Of a stretch of DNA of 64,000 nucleotides, positions 34,529 to 42,184 are shown in pieces. The position numbers were made by a program, and so were the translations under genes. The notes under the pieces are model-generated. The model made no database searches, was not told the DNA's origin, and saw nothing but the letters and a program-made list of their open reading frames with translations. The stretch's first letter is position 1. Every line of letters begins with the position of its first letter. Where the stretch lies: contig JANOQZ010000003.1 of the NCBI GenBank assembly GCA_031415055.1, forward strand, positions 18,057 through 82,056, in the 5' to 3' direction. This stretch comes from JANMOK01 sp031415055 (GTDB taxonomy: Bacteria; Pseudomonadota; Alphaproteobacteria; Rhodobacterales; Rhodobacteraceae).

Positions 34529-34624
34529 CTGTCAGTCGCCGGTTTCCGGGGCTGGTAAACTTGATGGCCCGTCCATGATGGAGGGCCGCATTCATGTGTC
34601 GCTTCTTATGGAGGATCCAATGCG
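34529..34624 (+). promoter_or_regulatory. ROSE-like RNA thermometer in the hsp20 leader
   Basis: The leader folds into successive hairpins: CCGG-TTT-CCGG, then GGCCC/GGGCC with TCCA/TGGA (34566-34587), then a 3' hairpin in which GCATT (34588-34592) pairs with AATGC (34619-34623, holding the start codon) and TCG-CTTC (34599-34605) pairs with GGAG-GA (34610-34615, the Shine-Dalgarno). The UCGCU box opposite the ribosome site, leaving one unpaired G, is the hallmark of ROSE elements, which control small heat-shock genes in alphaproteobacteria. Confidence 0.7.
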
Positions 34625-35066
34625 CACGTTTGATTTTACACCCCTATACCGTTCTACCGTTGGTTTTGACCGGCTTGCCTCGCTGCTGGACAGCGTGCTC
34701 AGCGCCGATGTCAGCACCACGACCTATCCGCCTTACAACATCGAAAAAACAGGTGAAGACGCCTATCGCATTACCATTGCGGTGGCCGGGTTTACCGAGG
34801 CCGAACTGGCGATTGAAGGCCGCGACGGCGTGTTGGTCGTGACCGGCAAGAAGGCCGTTGAGGACAAGGTTTCCTATCTGCATCGCGGCATTGCCGGTCG
34901 GGCGTTTGAGAAACATTTCCAACTGGCCGATCATGTGCGAGCTGTAGGGGCCGTGGTTGAAAACGGCCTGTTGCACGTCGATCTGGTACGTGAAGTGCCC
35001 GAAGCGCTGAAACCGCGCAAGATCGAGATTTCGAGTGCGAAACTGATCGAGAAAAAAGCGGCTTAA
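34620..35066 (+). CDS. Small heat-shock protein Hsp20 (IbpA type)
   Basis: This is a 148-residue ATP-independent holdase. It opens MRTFDFTPLYRSTVGFDRLASLLD, the usual alphaproteobacterial HspA/IbpA N-terminus, and the alpha-crystallin domain spans roughly residues 38-128 (YNIEKTGEDAYRITIAVAGFTEAELAIE, RGIAGRAFEKHFQLADHV), ending in the PRKIEI tail used for oligomerisation. ATG 34620 has GGAGG at 34610-34614. Upstream lie a candidate RpoH promoter and a ROSE-like thermometer; downstream is a strong terminator. Confidence 0.95.
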   Translation: MRTFDFTPLYRSTVGFDRLASLLDSVLSADVSTTTYPPYNIEKTGEDAYRITIAVAGFTEAELAIEGRDGVLVVTGKKAVEDKVSYLHRGIAGRAFEKHFQLADHVRAVGAVVENGLLHVDLVREVPEALKPRKIEISSAKLIEKKAA

Positions 35067-35083
35067 TCGTCGACAAGAATTGG

Positions 35084-35114
35084 GCGGCCCGCAGCAAACG
35101 CGGGCCGCTTTTTG
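35084..35114 (+). terminator. Intrinsic terminator after hsp20
   Basis: A perfect nine-pair stem GCGGCCCGC/GCGGGCCGC (35084-35092/35100-35108) with a seven-base loop is followed by TTTTTG. It ends two bases before the stop codon of the convergent VWA gene, so it may also act on that transcript, though without a T-run on that side. Confidence 0.92.
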
Positions 35115-35115
35115 T

Positions 35116-37191
35116 TTATTGCGCAGCCTTTGCCAAACCGATCAGCCGGATGAATTCGGCACGATAGCCGAATGTATCCTCGCCGCGCGCCGATTGGGCT
35201 AGAGTTTGCGCGTCGTCGTGCGACCAATCTCCCATTGCTTGATTGTCGCGCAAAAGTTCACCAAAGCCTGCCACGGCGGCGGCAAAGGCGGTTTCCTGCG
35301 GCGCGATGTCGACCCGATCCGGCGTAATCGGGGTTTCGATCAATTGGCTGGTGGTGGCGCCGGGCAGTTTGTAGCGCAGTTTCAAAAACCCGAGTTCACT
35401 GGTGAAATTGGTTTCGGGGGCTGCTGCCGCTGATTCGTAACGCAGATCATCCGTCATCACGGCGCTTGAGCCGACAAGGGTGATTTCATACAGCGCGGTC
35501 ACGGTATGGCCGGAGCCAATTTCACCGGCATCGACACGGTCGTTGTTGAAATCCTCGCGGTTCAGCGCGCGGGTTTCATAACCGATAAGACGGTATTCGG
35601 CGACGGTCGCCGGGTTCCATTCGACCTGGATTTTCACGTCATTGGCGATGGGCACCAAAGTTGCCGCCACATCTTCGACCAGCACCTTTTGCGCTTCGGC
35701 CAAAGTGTCGATATAGGCTGCCTGGCCATTGCCGTTTTGTGCCAAGACTTGCATGGTTGCGTCGTCGTAATTGCCGCGACCAAAGCCGAGCACTGATAGG
35801 AAAACGCCGGTGTCGCGTTTCGCCGCGATGAAGTTTTTCAGTTCTTCCGGGTCGGCAATGCCAACGTTGAAATCACCGTCGGTAGCCAGAATGACGCGGG
35901 CACTGCCGTCACCGGCCATGTCTTCGGCAACGCCATAAGCCTGCTGCAACCCTTCCGCGCCAGCAGTGGAGCCACCGGCGGACAGGTTTTGCAGGCTGGC
36001 GAGAATCTTGCGCTGGTCGGAAACCTTTGTCGGTTCCAGCACCAGTCCGGCGCTGCCTGCATAGGTGACAATGGCGATACGGTCATCTGGTTGCAGATTG
36101 GCCAGCATCAGCCGGAAAGATTGCACCAGCAACGGCAGTTTGTTGGCGTCTTCCATCGAGCCGGAAGTGTCGATCAGGAACACCAGATTGGCCGGTGCTC
36201 GTTCCGACTCGTCGGCGGTGAAGCCTTGGATGGCAATGTGGACCAGCTTGGTGCCGGGATTCCACGGCGTGGCGCTGACCGAAACACTGGGTTGGAACGG
36301 CACTTCGGTGTCGGCCGGTTTAGGGTAGGTGTAATCGAAATAATTGACCAATTCCTCGATGCGTACCGCATCGGCTTGTGGTCGATAGCCGTCAAGCAAG
36401 GCCGAGCGGACATAGGAATATGAGGCGGTATCCACATCGATGGCAAAGGTCGAAACCGGTTCTTGCGCGGTGATTTTCAGCGGGTTTACGGGTGCGCCGT
36501 CAAACACGTCACCCGAGGGTTGATCTTGCTGCAATCGGTACAGTTCGGCGTCGGATTCCTGCGCGACGATACTGGGCGATGGCATGCTTTCGGCCAATCC
36601 CGATGCCGCCAAACTGTCTACCGCCCTGCCAGTGACAAGGCCTTTTTCGGCTTCCCGGGCCAAGGTTTGGGCATTCTCACTGCGCAACCGACCTTCGACT
36701 GCCGCCACATCGGGTGATGCCATCGCCGCGTCTTGTGCCGGGGCAATTGGGGCTTGGACGACGACCGATTCCTCTACAGACTTGTCCTTCAGGAGCGCCG
36801 CTCCATCGGCGCGTTCATCGGCAACGACTACTGATTTGGGTGCGGCGATGTCGCCTTCAGAGGCCAGAGGGGCAACGTCGCCCAAGGGTGCTAAGCGCAA
36901 TGGTCGGTTTTGTTGGGTGATGACGACGGCCAAAGCAATCGTGCACAAGCTGGTTGTCGCCAACAGGAACGGGCGTGAGGTGATACGTGTCCACATGGTT
37001 TTCAATCCTTGCTGCAACGGCGACGCAAAACGCGACGCCTTGGCAGAAGGACGCGACCGTTGATCGATTCCTTGGTTCACCCGATCAAAACTTTCAAGTC
37101 CGGCAAGCAATGCGCGAGTTTTGGCGGTTTCCTCTATTTCAGACGCATCCATTTTCAGGGCTGCCTGAAGTCTTTCAAGGTCGTCACTCAT
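35116..37191 (-). CDS. Membrane-anchored VWA-domain protein (YfbK-like)
   Basis: This 691-residue protein has a cytoplasmic N-terminus of about 70 residues (MSDDLERLQAALKMDASEIEETAKTRALL...), one membrane helix near residues 71-91 (FLLATTSLCTIALAVVI) preceded by Arg/Lys, and a large outside part. That part has a VWF_A N-terminal segment (PVSTFAIDVDTASYSYVRSAL) and a VWA domain with an intact MIDAS DTSGSM near residue 340, then a DUF3520-type C-terminus. It overlaps the ECF sigma gene by four bases. Topology and coupling suggest an anti-sigma-like sensor; this is inference, since YfbK-type proteins have no settled function. Confidence 0.85.
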   Translation of the reverse strand: MSDDLERLQAALKMDASEIEETAKTRALLAGLESFDRVNQGIDQRSRPSAKASRFASPLQQGLKTMWTRITSRPFLLATTSLCTIALAVVITQQNRPLRLAPLGDVAPLASEGDIAAPKSVVVADERADGAALLKDKSVEESVVVQAPIAPAQDAAMASPDVAAVEGRLRSENAQTLAREAEKGLVTGRAVDSLAASGLAESMPSPSIVAQESDAELYRLQQDQPSGDVFDGAPVNPLKITAQEPVSTFAIDVDTASYSYVRSALLDGYRPQADAVRIEELVNYFDYTYPKPADTEVPFQPSVSVSATPWNPGTKLVHIAIQGFTADESERAPANLVFLIDTSGSMEDANKLPLLVQSFRLMLANLQPDDRIAIVTYAGSAGLVLEPTKVSDQRKILASLQNLSAGGSTAGAEGLQQAYGVAEDMAGDGSARVILATDGDFNVGIADPEELKNFIAAKRDTGVFLSVLGFGRGNYDDATMQVLAQNGNGQAAYIDTLAEAQKVLVEDVAATLVPIANDVKIQVEWNPATVAEYRLIGYETRALNREDFNNDRVDAGEIGSGHTVTALYEITLVGSSAVMTDDLRYESAAAAPETNFTSELGFLKLRYKLPGATTSQLIETPITPDRVDIAPQETAFAAAVAGFGELLRDNQAMGDWSHDDAQTLAQSARGEDTFGYRAEFIRLIGLAKAAQ

Positions 37192-37730
37192 GCGAAGCGC
37201 GCCTCCTCGGCCGCCATCAATTTCAAGGCTTTGCGAACTTCGCTCATTCGCCAGCTAATGGTGCCCTCGGATAGGCCCAAAACTTGCCCGGCAAGCGCGT
37301 GCGACATTTCTTCGCCCAGAACCAGCGCCACAGTCTCGCGTAGCTCGTCGGATAATCGTGTTAAAGCCCGGTTCAACCAATCAAGTTCCGCCATCCGCTG
37401 CACATCGGTTTCGCGGTGCAACACCTGCACGTTGCCCCAATCGCTTGTAATGCGTTGTTGCGCTGCCTTGCGCCGAAGCTGGTCGCGCCCGGCGTTCAAC
37501 ACCACGCGATAAAGCCAAGTCGAAAACGCCGCGTCGCCGCGAAATCCCTTTAGCTTTGCCGGAAGCGCCGCGCAGACTTCTTGCGCCACGTCCTGCGCCT
37601 CGGCCCGATTGCCGATAACTCGATATGCAACGCGGTATATTCGGTCGTAATGCCGCGTCAGCAAACGTTCAAACGCCCGCCGGTCACCCTTTGCGGCCTC
37701 TATCGCCAAATTGGTGTCGTTGTCGTCCAT
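37188..37730 (-). CDS. ECF-type RNA polymerase sigma factor
   Basis: This 180-residue sigma-70-family factor has region 2 (FERLLTRHYDRIYRVAYRVIGNRAEAQDVAQEV, with the polymerase-binding and -10-recognising helices and FSTWLYRVVLNAGRDQLRR) and region 4 (LRETVALVLGEEMSHALAGQVLGLSEGTISWRMSEVRKAL, the -35-reading helix-turn-helix). ATG 37730 (MDDNDTN) is preferred; ATG 37736 is close, and the longer frame from 37823 crosses the operator of the divergent toxin-antitoxin genes. Overlapping the VWA gene, it probably forms a signalling unit with it. Confidence 0.92.
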   Translation of the reverse strand: MDDNDTNLAIEAAKGDRRAFERLLTRHYDRIYRVAYRVIGNRAEAQDVAQEVCAALPAKLKGFRGDAAFSTWLYRVVLNAGRDQLRRKAAQQRITSDWGNVQVLHRETDVQRMAELDWLNRALTRLSDELRETVALVLGEEMSHALAGQVLGLSEGTISWRMSEVRKALKLMAAEEARFA

Positions 37731-37789
37731 GCACATCTCAAACTGTATGACGCGCAGGGTATGGCATTCCTTGGCACAATGGGAATTGA

Positions 37790-37829
37790 TTTCATGTGAA
37801 ATGTTGTATATATAATATTTCACATGAAA
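37790..37829 (+). promoter_or_regulatory. Promoter-operator of the Xre/RES toxin-antitoxin genes
   Basis: Two perfect 13-bp inverted repeats, TTTCATGTGAAAT (37790-37802) and ATTTCACATGAAA (37817-37829), flank a 14-bp spacer that contains a consensus -10 TATAAT at 37811-37816. TTGATT at 37786-37791 could be a -35 with a long 19-bp spacer. The second repeat covers the expected transcription start. This is the layout of an autorepressed toxin-antitoxin promoter. It also lies upstream of the divergent sigma gene. Confidence 0.8.
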
Positions 37830-37838
37830 GGAATCGCA

Positions 37839-38222
37839 ATGGTCGCCGCACTTTTGAAATCGCGCGAGATTGAACCGGATCAGGCGGCGATACTGACCAA
37901 GGCCGTGTTGCGTACGGCGCAGATATTGGGGCTAACCGGCGCGGAATTGGCGCAGGTGATTGGTGTGTCACCCGCCAGTGTTTCGCGCCTGCGCAATGGT
38001 TTGACGCTGCAACGCAACGACAAATCCTTTGAATTGGGCGCGATGTTGGTGCGGGTGTTTCGCTCACTCGACGCAATTTTAGGGGGCGATAGCGCAGCGC
38101 AACGCGTCTGGGTACGGGCGGAAAATTCGGGCGTGGGCGGAGTCCCAGCAGAGCGAATGAAGCGGATTGACGGATTGGTGCAGGTTCTTGGTTATCTGGA
38201 CGCCCGACGCGCTCCGCTCTGA
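37839..38222 (+). CDS. Xre/MbcA/ParS-type antitoxin (DUF2384)
   Basis: This 127-residue antitoxin combines an N-terminal helix-turn-helix (LGLTGAELAQVIGVSPASVSRLRNGLTL) with the C-terminal DUF2384 toxin-binding domain (FELGAMLVRVFRSLDAILGGDSAAQRVWVRAENSGVGGVP). The start is ATG 37839, six bases after AAAGGA; ATG 37824 lies inside the operator and is less likely. The end overlaps the RES toxin frame, so translation is coupled. It should neutralise the toxin and, as a complex, bind the 13-bp repeats upstream. Confidence 0.92.
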   Translation: MVAALLKSREIEPDQAAILTKAVLRTAQILGLTGAELAQVIGVSPASVSRLRNGLTLQRNDKSFELGAMLVRVFRSLDAILGGDSAAQRVWVRAENSGVGGVPAERMKRIDGLVQVLGYLDARRAPL

Positions 38223-38946
38223 ACTGCGTCCCGCCGCTGGCACAAGCTGGCGGTTGGTCGAAGCCCAGCACAAGGTTTCAACGCTGAAACTGGTCGATGG
38301 GCTGGCCGAACAGGCGGTGCTGGAAGCTATTTTGGAGCAGAGTAAACCAATGGTTCCCCCCGAATGTGCCGGGTTGGATTACCTGCTTTACGCGCCGTTT
38401 CGATACGGCAGCTACCCGTATGGCTCGCGTTTTCGCAGGCAAGGGCTGACACTTGGGGTGTTTTATGCCAGCGAATACATCGCAACTGCGGTTGCCGAAA
38501 CTGCGTTTTATCGTCTGCTGTTTTTCGCGGAAAGCCCGGCCACGCCTTGGCCGGCAAACGCGCTGGAATTCACCGCAATAGAGGTGGGTTATCGGGCGGA
38601 TTTGGCGTTGGCACTATCAACGCCAGCCCTCAACACAGATGCAAATGTTTGGCAACACTTGACAGAATATGACCCCTGCCAACGGCTTGCCGATACAGCA
38701 CGCCAGGCAGGCGCGACGGTCATTCGGTATGTTTCCGTGCGCGACCCCGATCATCGTGCCAACATCGCTCTATTGACCTGCAAAGCGTTCACCAAAAGGG
38801 CCCCCATCGCCCGTCAACATTGGCAATTGCATTTTGGCGCGAAGGGTGTCGTCGCCTATGGCGATGGGCTGACAAAGCCATTGGCTTTCGACACATTCGT
38901 TTTTGCCGCCGATCCGCGAATTTCCGCCATCGCGTGGAACAGATAA
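38167..38946 (+). CDS. RES-domain toxin
   Basis: This protein of up to 259 residues carries the RES domain: an early Arg (SWRLVEAQH and FRYGSYPYGSRF), the Glu in YIATAVAETAFYR and a later Ser in YVSVRDPDHRANIALL, the three conserved residues that name the family. Known RES toxins degrade NAD+ and arrest growth, and always pair with Xre/DUF2384 antitoxins, as here. TTG 38167 or TTG 38188 (after cAGGt) could start it; both overlap the antitoxin. The domain length looks intact. Confidence 0.9.
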   Translation: MTDWCRFLVIWTPDALRSELRPAAGTSWRLVEAQHKVSTLKLVDGLAEQAVLEAILEQSKPMVPPECAGLDYLLYAPFRYGSYPYGSRFRRQGLTLGVFYASEYIATAVAETAFYRLLFFAESPATPWPANALEFTAIEVGYRADLALALSTPALNTDANVWQHLTEYDPCQRLADTARQAGATVIRYVSVRDPDHRANIALLTCKAFTKRAPIARQHWQLHFGAKGVVAYGDGLTKPLAFDTFVFAADPRISAIAWNR

Positions 38947-39026
38947 CCAGCTTGTGAGTTTAGATGAAATGACGTGGCGAATTGCTGTGCTATGCTCAAG
39001 GTGACAAAATTTTCAGGAGGCTCGGG

Positions 39027-40685
39027 ATGCGACCGACACTTTTTCACTCAAGTCTGGTTTCAGCGTTGTTACTTGCGGTTCCCGCCGCTGCCGCTGATCT
39101 TGCTCTGATTATCGGTAACGAAAGCTACGACAATGCGGACAATATCGCGCGCGTTGAACGCAACGTCGACAACCTGGTCGCAGCATTCAAAAAACAGGGC
39201 TATCGCGTCATTTCCGGCAAGAACCTTGACCGCGTTGAAATGTATCAACTGCTGGCAGACTTTGACGGCTTTTTGTCGGATGCTGACAAAGTAGTGGTCT
39301 ATTTCGCCGGCAACATCCTGAATGCCGGTTCGGAAACTTGGATTGCCCCCATTGATCTGGCACCCGACAATCAGGTCGAGGTGGAGTTCAACGCGCCGTC
39401 GCTTGGCCTGTTGTTTGACCTGTTGGCCCCCCATGCCGGTCGCGCTGCGGTGTTCTTGGGTTCGCCTGAAGTTGGATTTGAACCTACAGGCACGTTGGAT
39501 TCTGGTATCGGTTCACTGGAGATTCCTCAAGGTCTGTTGGTGGTTTCGGGCGACACCGATGCGGTTTATTCGGTGCTATCTTCGGATTTTATCGCCAATT
39601 CCCTTACTGCCACCGAGGCAGTGAGAGGAACCGACGAGGATATCGTTGTGCAAGGGTTTATTTCACCCGATTTGATTTTCGCCAACGAGGCGGAAACGAC
39701 AACCCCCCCGATCAACCAAACCGCCGCGATACTGGCCGAGCGCACGTTCTGGGCCTTGACCGAGACCGGCGATACTGTGCGCGATTATGAGGATTACCTG
39801 CGTCGCTACCCCAACGGCACCTTTGAAGAAGTTGCACGCGCCCGGATTTTGGCGCTGAGCAGGCCGCAGATTGATCCAATCGAGCAGGCGGAAATTGACC
39901 TTGGTCTAACCCAAGCCGAAAAGCGCAGAATTCAAGAGCAACTGACGGTGCTTGGCTATAACCCGCGCGGGGTGGACGGCGTGTTCGGCCTTGGCTCTCG
40001 GACAGCGATCAAGGCTTGGCAGCGCAATGAGAAACTGTCGCAAACCGGGTTTTTGACCCGTGAACAGGTTTCGCTGATGGCGCGTTTGGCCAAAATAAGG
40101 TCCGATGAAATTGCGGCCGAAGCCGAACGCCAACGCCGCGAACAAGCGGCAGCAGATGTCGCGTATTGGCGGGAAACCGGGGCGAGCGGTCGTGCCGCTG
40201 ATTTGCGGGCCTATTTGGCGCGATACCCCGACGGCATTTACGCCGCAGATGCGAAAGCGGCGCTTGACCGCATCGAAAATGATGACCGGGACGAAGCAGA
40301 ACGCGCCGAACAACAGGCTTGGGATAGCGCCCGATCCGACAATACGATTCGATCTTACGAACACTATCTAGACCTATATCCACGCGGGGTTTTCGTCGAC
40401 AATGCGCTGGCACGTATCGCCGCATTGCGCGGCGAAGATAATACCGAAGACAATCGTGCGGAATGGGAAGCCATCGAGGCAAATTTGGGTCTGAACGCAG
40501 CCAGCCGCACATTGGTTGAACGTCGCCTTTCGGCGCTGGGGCATGAACCGGGTAATGTCGATGGCGTCTTTGATAGGAACACCCGCCGCGCTATTCGGCA
40601 GTTCCAGCAAAGCCAGCGTATCGAGGTGACGGGTTTCCTGAACGCCAATACGGTTCGGCAGTTGATCGTCGCATCGATTCGTTGA
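39027..40685 (+). CDS. Pseudo-caspase (C14-like) with peptidoglycan-binding domains
   Basis: This 552-residue exported protein has a signal peptide (MRPTLFHSSLVSALLLAVPAAAA) and a caspase-like domain (about 24-190) opening ADLALIIGNESYDN. The catalytic His-Gly is replaced in VVYFAGNILN (near 92) and the Cys segment reads VFLGSPE (near 143), so both catalytic residues are gone. Three copies of a YLxxYPxGxF repeat lie near residues 253, 392 and 443, and two PG_binding_1 domains near 291-350 and 485-550 (both with VDGVFxxxxRxAI). ATG 39027 follows AGGAGG at 39015-39020. It is probably a periplasmic wall-binding scaffold. Confidence 0.85.
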   Translation: MRPTLFHSSLVSALLLAVPAAAADLALIIGNESYDNADNIARVERNVDNLVAAFKKQGYRVISGKNLDRVEMYQLLADFDGFLSDADKVVVYFAGNILNAGSETWIAPIDLAPDNQVEVEFNAPSLGLLFDLLAPHAGRAAVFLGSPEVGFEPTGTLDSGIGSLEIPQGLLVVSGDTDAVYSVLSSDFIANSLTATEAVRGTDEDIVVQGFISPDLIFANEAETTTPPINQTAAILAERTFWALTETGDTVRDYEDYLRRYPNGTFEEVARARILALSRPQIDPIEQAEIDLGLTQAEKRRIQEQLTVLGYNPRGVDGVFGLGSRTAIKAWQRNEKLSQTGFLTREQVSLMARLAKIRSDEIAAEAERQRREQAAADVAYWRETGASGRAADLRAYLARYPDGIYAADAKAALDRIENDDRDEAERAEQQAWDSARSDNTIRSYEHYLDLYPRGVFVDNALARIAALRGEDNTEDNRAEWEAIEANLGLNAASRTLVERRLSALGHEPGNVDGVFDRNTRRAIRQFQQSQRIEVTGFLNANTVRQLIVASIR

Positions 40686-40705
40686 CCGCAATCACCCAAA
40701 CGAAA

Positions 40706-40728
40706 GGGCCGCACTAACCACGCGGCCC
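40706..40728. terminator. Bidirectional hairpin between convergent genes
   Basis: A seven-pair GGGCCGC/GCGGCCC stem (40706-40712/40722-40728) with a nine-base loop sits between the pseudo-caspase stop and the convergent rpmJ stop. Only short, interrupted T-runs follow on either strand, so termination strength is uncertain. Confidence 0.55.
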
Positions 40729-40750
40729 GTTCAAATCGTATAAACGTCAA

Positions 40751-40876
40751 TCAGCCCTGACGCGCCTTGAAGCGTTTATGGGTTTTGTTGATGACATAGA
40801 CGCGGCCTTTGCGGCGCACGACTTGGCAATCACGGTGCCGGTTCTTCAAGGAACGCAGCGAATTTCTGACCTTCAT
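40751..40876 (-). CDS. rpmJ: 50S ribosomal protein L36
   Basis: This 41-residue protein begins MKVRNSLRSLKNRHRDC and ends INKTHKRFKARQG, the standard alphaproteobacterial L36 of the type lacking the full zinc-binding Cys/His set. The gene is too short for many automatic searches. The start is ATG 40876 with AGGAG just upstream on the minus strand. It stands alone, downstream of tRNA-Val on the same strand. Confidence 0.96.
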   Translation of the reverse strand: MKVRNSLRSLKNRHRDCQVVRRKGRVYVINKTHKRFKARQG

Positions 40877-40939
40877 GGCCAACTCCTGTTATCTGGCCGG
40901 GGCGGACCCGGCCGAAAATCTTTTATCCCGCGAAGGGAA

Positions 40940-41014
40940 TGGTGGGCGTAACTGGGATTGAACCAGTGACCCCTTCGATGTCAACGAAGTGCTCTCCCGC
41001 TGAGCTATACACCC
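40940..41014 (-). tRNA. tRNA-Val (GAC)
   Basis: This is a 75-base tRNA with encoded CCA. The acceptor stem GGGTGTA pairs with TACGCCC, the D-arm reads AGCTCAGCGGGAGAGC, the anticodon arm CTTCG-TTGACAT-CGAAG exposes GAC, and the T-arm is CTGGTTCAATCCCAG with the discriminator A. It reads GUC and GUU valine codons. Confidence 0.97.
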
Positions 41015-41145
41015 GAAAAGCAACAAGCGCCGCCCGAAGGCAGCGCCCGCGTTCGGTGTCTATAAAAGGAGTCCCTCGCCTGTTCAAGGGCTTTTGATTC
41101 TTAACGATTTCGCGCTATGATGTAGCGGTAGTAGATGGGGTTACG

Positions 41146-42006
41146 ATGTCTTTTGTGCCATTCCGCCTTCACAGCGCCAGACGCGAAACGTCTTGCGCGA
41201 TTTTCAGTTCACCGCATTCCGGTTCGGACTATCCGGAAGATTTTCTCGCCAGAATTGAGCTTGACCCGCACGAAATCCGCAGTTCGGAAGATGCATTTGT
41301 CGATGAACTGTTTGTATCGGCAAACGATTTTGGCGCGCCATTGCTGGCAGCCACCTATCCCCGCGCCTTTGTTGACCTCAACCGGGCGCATGATGAAATG
41401 GATCCGGCGATTATCCACGGCGCGGTAAAACGCGGAATGAATCCGCGTATCGCCGCGGGTCTTGGGGTTATTCCGCGCGTGGTTTCCGAAGGACGCGCGA
41501 TCATGCGCGGCAAAATATCGCTGGCCGACGCAGAACGGCGGTTGATTCTGGCCTATGAGCCGTATCATCGGATGCTCAATCAACTTATTCGCCGCCAATT
41601 GGAATTGTTCGGAATGGCAGTGCTGTTTGATTGCCATTCCATGCCGCATGAGGCTTTGGCCTCTGCCCCCAAAGTGCGGGGAAAACGGCCCGATGTCATT
41701 CTGGGTGATCGTTTTGGTGCCGCTTGCGACTATCAGATCATGGAGCAAACGGCGGATGCTTTCAGCGAGCAAGGTTTTGTTGTTGCCAGAAATGCGCCGT
41801 TTGCTGGTGGCCATATCACGCAGTTTTACGGTCGCCCAAGCCGCAATGTGCATGCGATTCAGATCGAAATAGATCGTTCCATCTATATGAACGAACAGTC
41901 GGTGACGCCGTCTTTGGCCTTTGGTCACGTCAAAACGCGGCTTGGCAAAGTCATTGCCACTCTATGCGACCCAACTCGACATCGCCTGCCAATGGCTGCC
42001 GAATAG
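41146..42006 (+). CDS. N-formylglutamate amidohydrolase family protein
   Basis: This 286-residue zinc hydrolase of the FGase family has SSPHSGSDYPEDFL, SEDAFVDELF, AATYPRAFVDLNRAHDEMDP, FDCHSMPHEA and the downstream ARNAPFAGGHITQFYG, which together supply the metal and substrate residues. Family members hydrolyse N-formylglutamate in histidine degradation, but no hut genes are nearby, so the natural substrate is unclear. ATG 41146 is the start. The 3' end faces the MmgR-like sRNA. Confidence 0.92.
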   Translation: MSFVPFRLHSARRETSCAIFSSPHSGSDYPEDFLARIELDPHEIRSSEDAFVDELFVSANDFGAPLLAATYPRAFVDLNRAHDEMDPAIIHGAVKRGMNPRIAAGLGVIPRVVSEGRAIMRGKISLADAERRLILAYEPYHRMLNQLIRRQLELFGMAVLFDCHSMPHEALASAPKVRGKRPDVILGDRFGAACDYQIMEQTADAFSEQGFVVARNAPFAGGHITQFYGRPSRNVHAIQIEIDRSIYMNEQSVTPSLAFGHVKTRLGKVIATLCDPTRHRLPMAAE

Positions 42007-42008
42007 GC

Positions 42009-42084
42009 AAAAAAAAAGGCCGTGTAGAACACGGCCCAAGTCTAGGGAGGAAACGCCCAATGAGGGCGCGCGATGCAACGCATC
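42009..42084 (-). ncRNA. mmgR: MmgR-like (alpha-r8 family) small RNA
   Basis: The minus strand reads as a compact sRNA of about 76 nt: a 5' hairpin GATGC-GTT-GCATC (42084-42072), a second hairpin CGCCC-TCATT-GGGCG, an unpaired UUUCCUCCCU stretch, then a perfect eight-pair terminator GGCCGTGT/ACACGGCC with loop TCT and nine T residues ending at 42009. Length, three-hairpin order and the unpaired anti-Shine-Dalgarno decamer match what I recall of the alpha-r8 sRNA MmgR of Sinorhizobium, which limits PHB storage. Identification is by memory of the motif, not a covariance search. Confidence 0.8.
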
Positions 42085-42090
42085 ACGAGA

Positions 42091-42121
42091 TACATATTGT
42101 GTTGCAACGCAGCATTGTCAA
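42091..42121 (-). promoter_or_regulatory. Promoter of the MmgR-like sRNA
   Basis: A consensus -35 TTGACA (42121-42116 on the minus strand) is followed by -10 candidates AATATG (17-bp spacer) or TATGTA (42096-42091, 19-bp spacer); the latter puts the transcription start at G 42084, the base of the first hairpin. The spacer contains TGCTGCGTTGCAACA, a TGC-rich symmetric element like that in the phaP promoter. Confidence 0.7.
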
Positions 42122-42184
42122 ATGTGCGATTGCAAAAAGTGTGAGTTTTTTTACCTTTTGTTGCATTTTCGCACAGTGCTGCCG

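Noticed and set aside
39027..40685. Active caspase-type defence effector
   Set aside because: Catalytic His and Cys are missing, a signal peptide exports the protein, and no defence genes are near.
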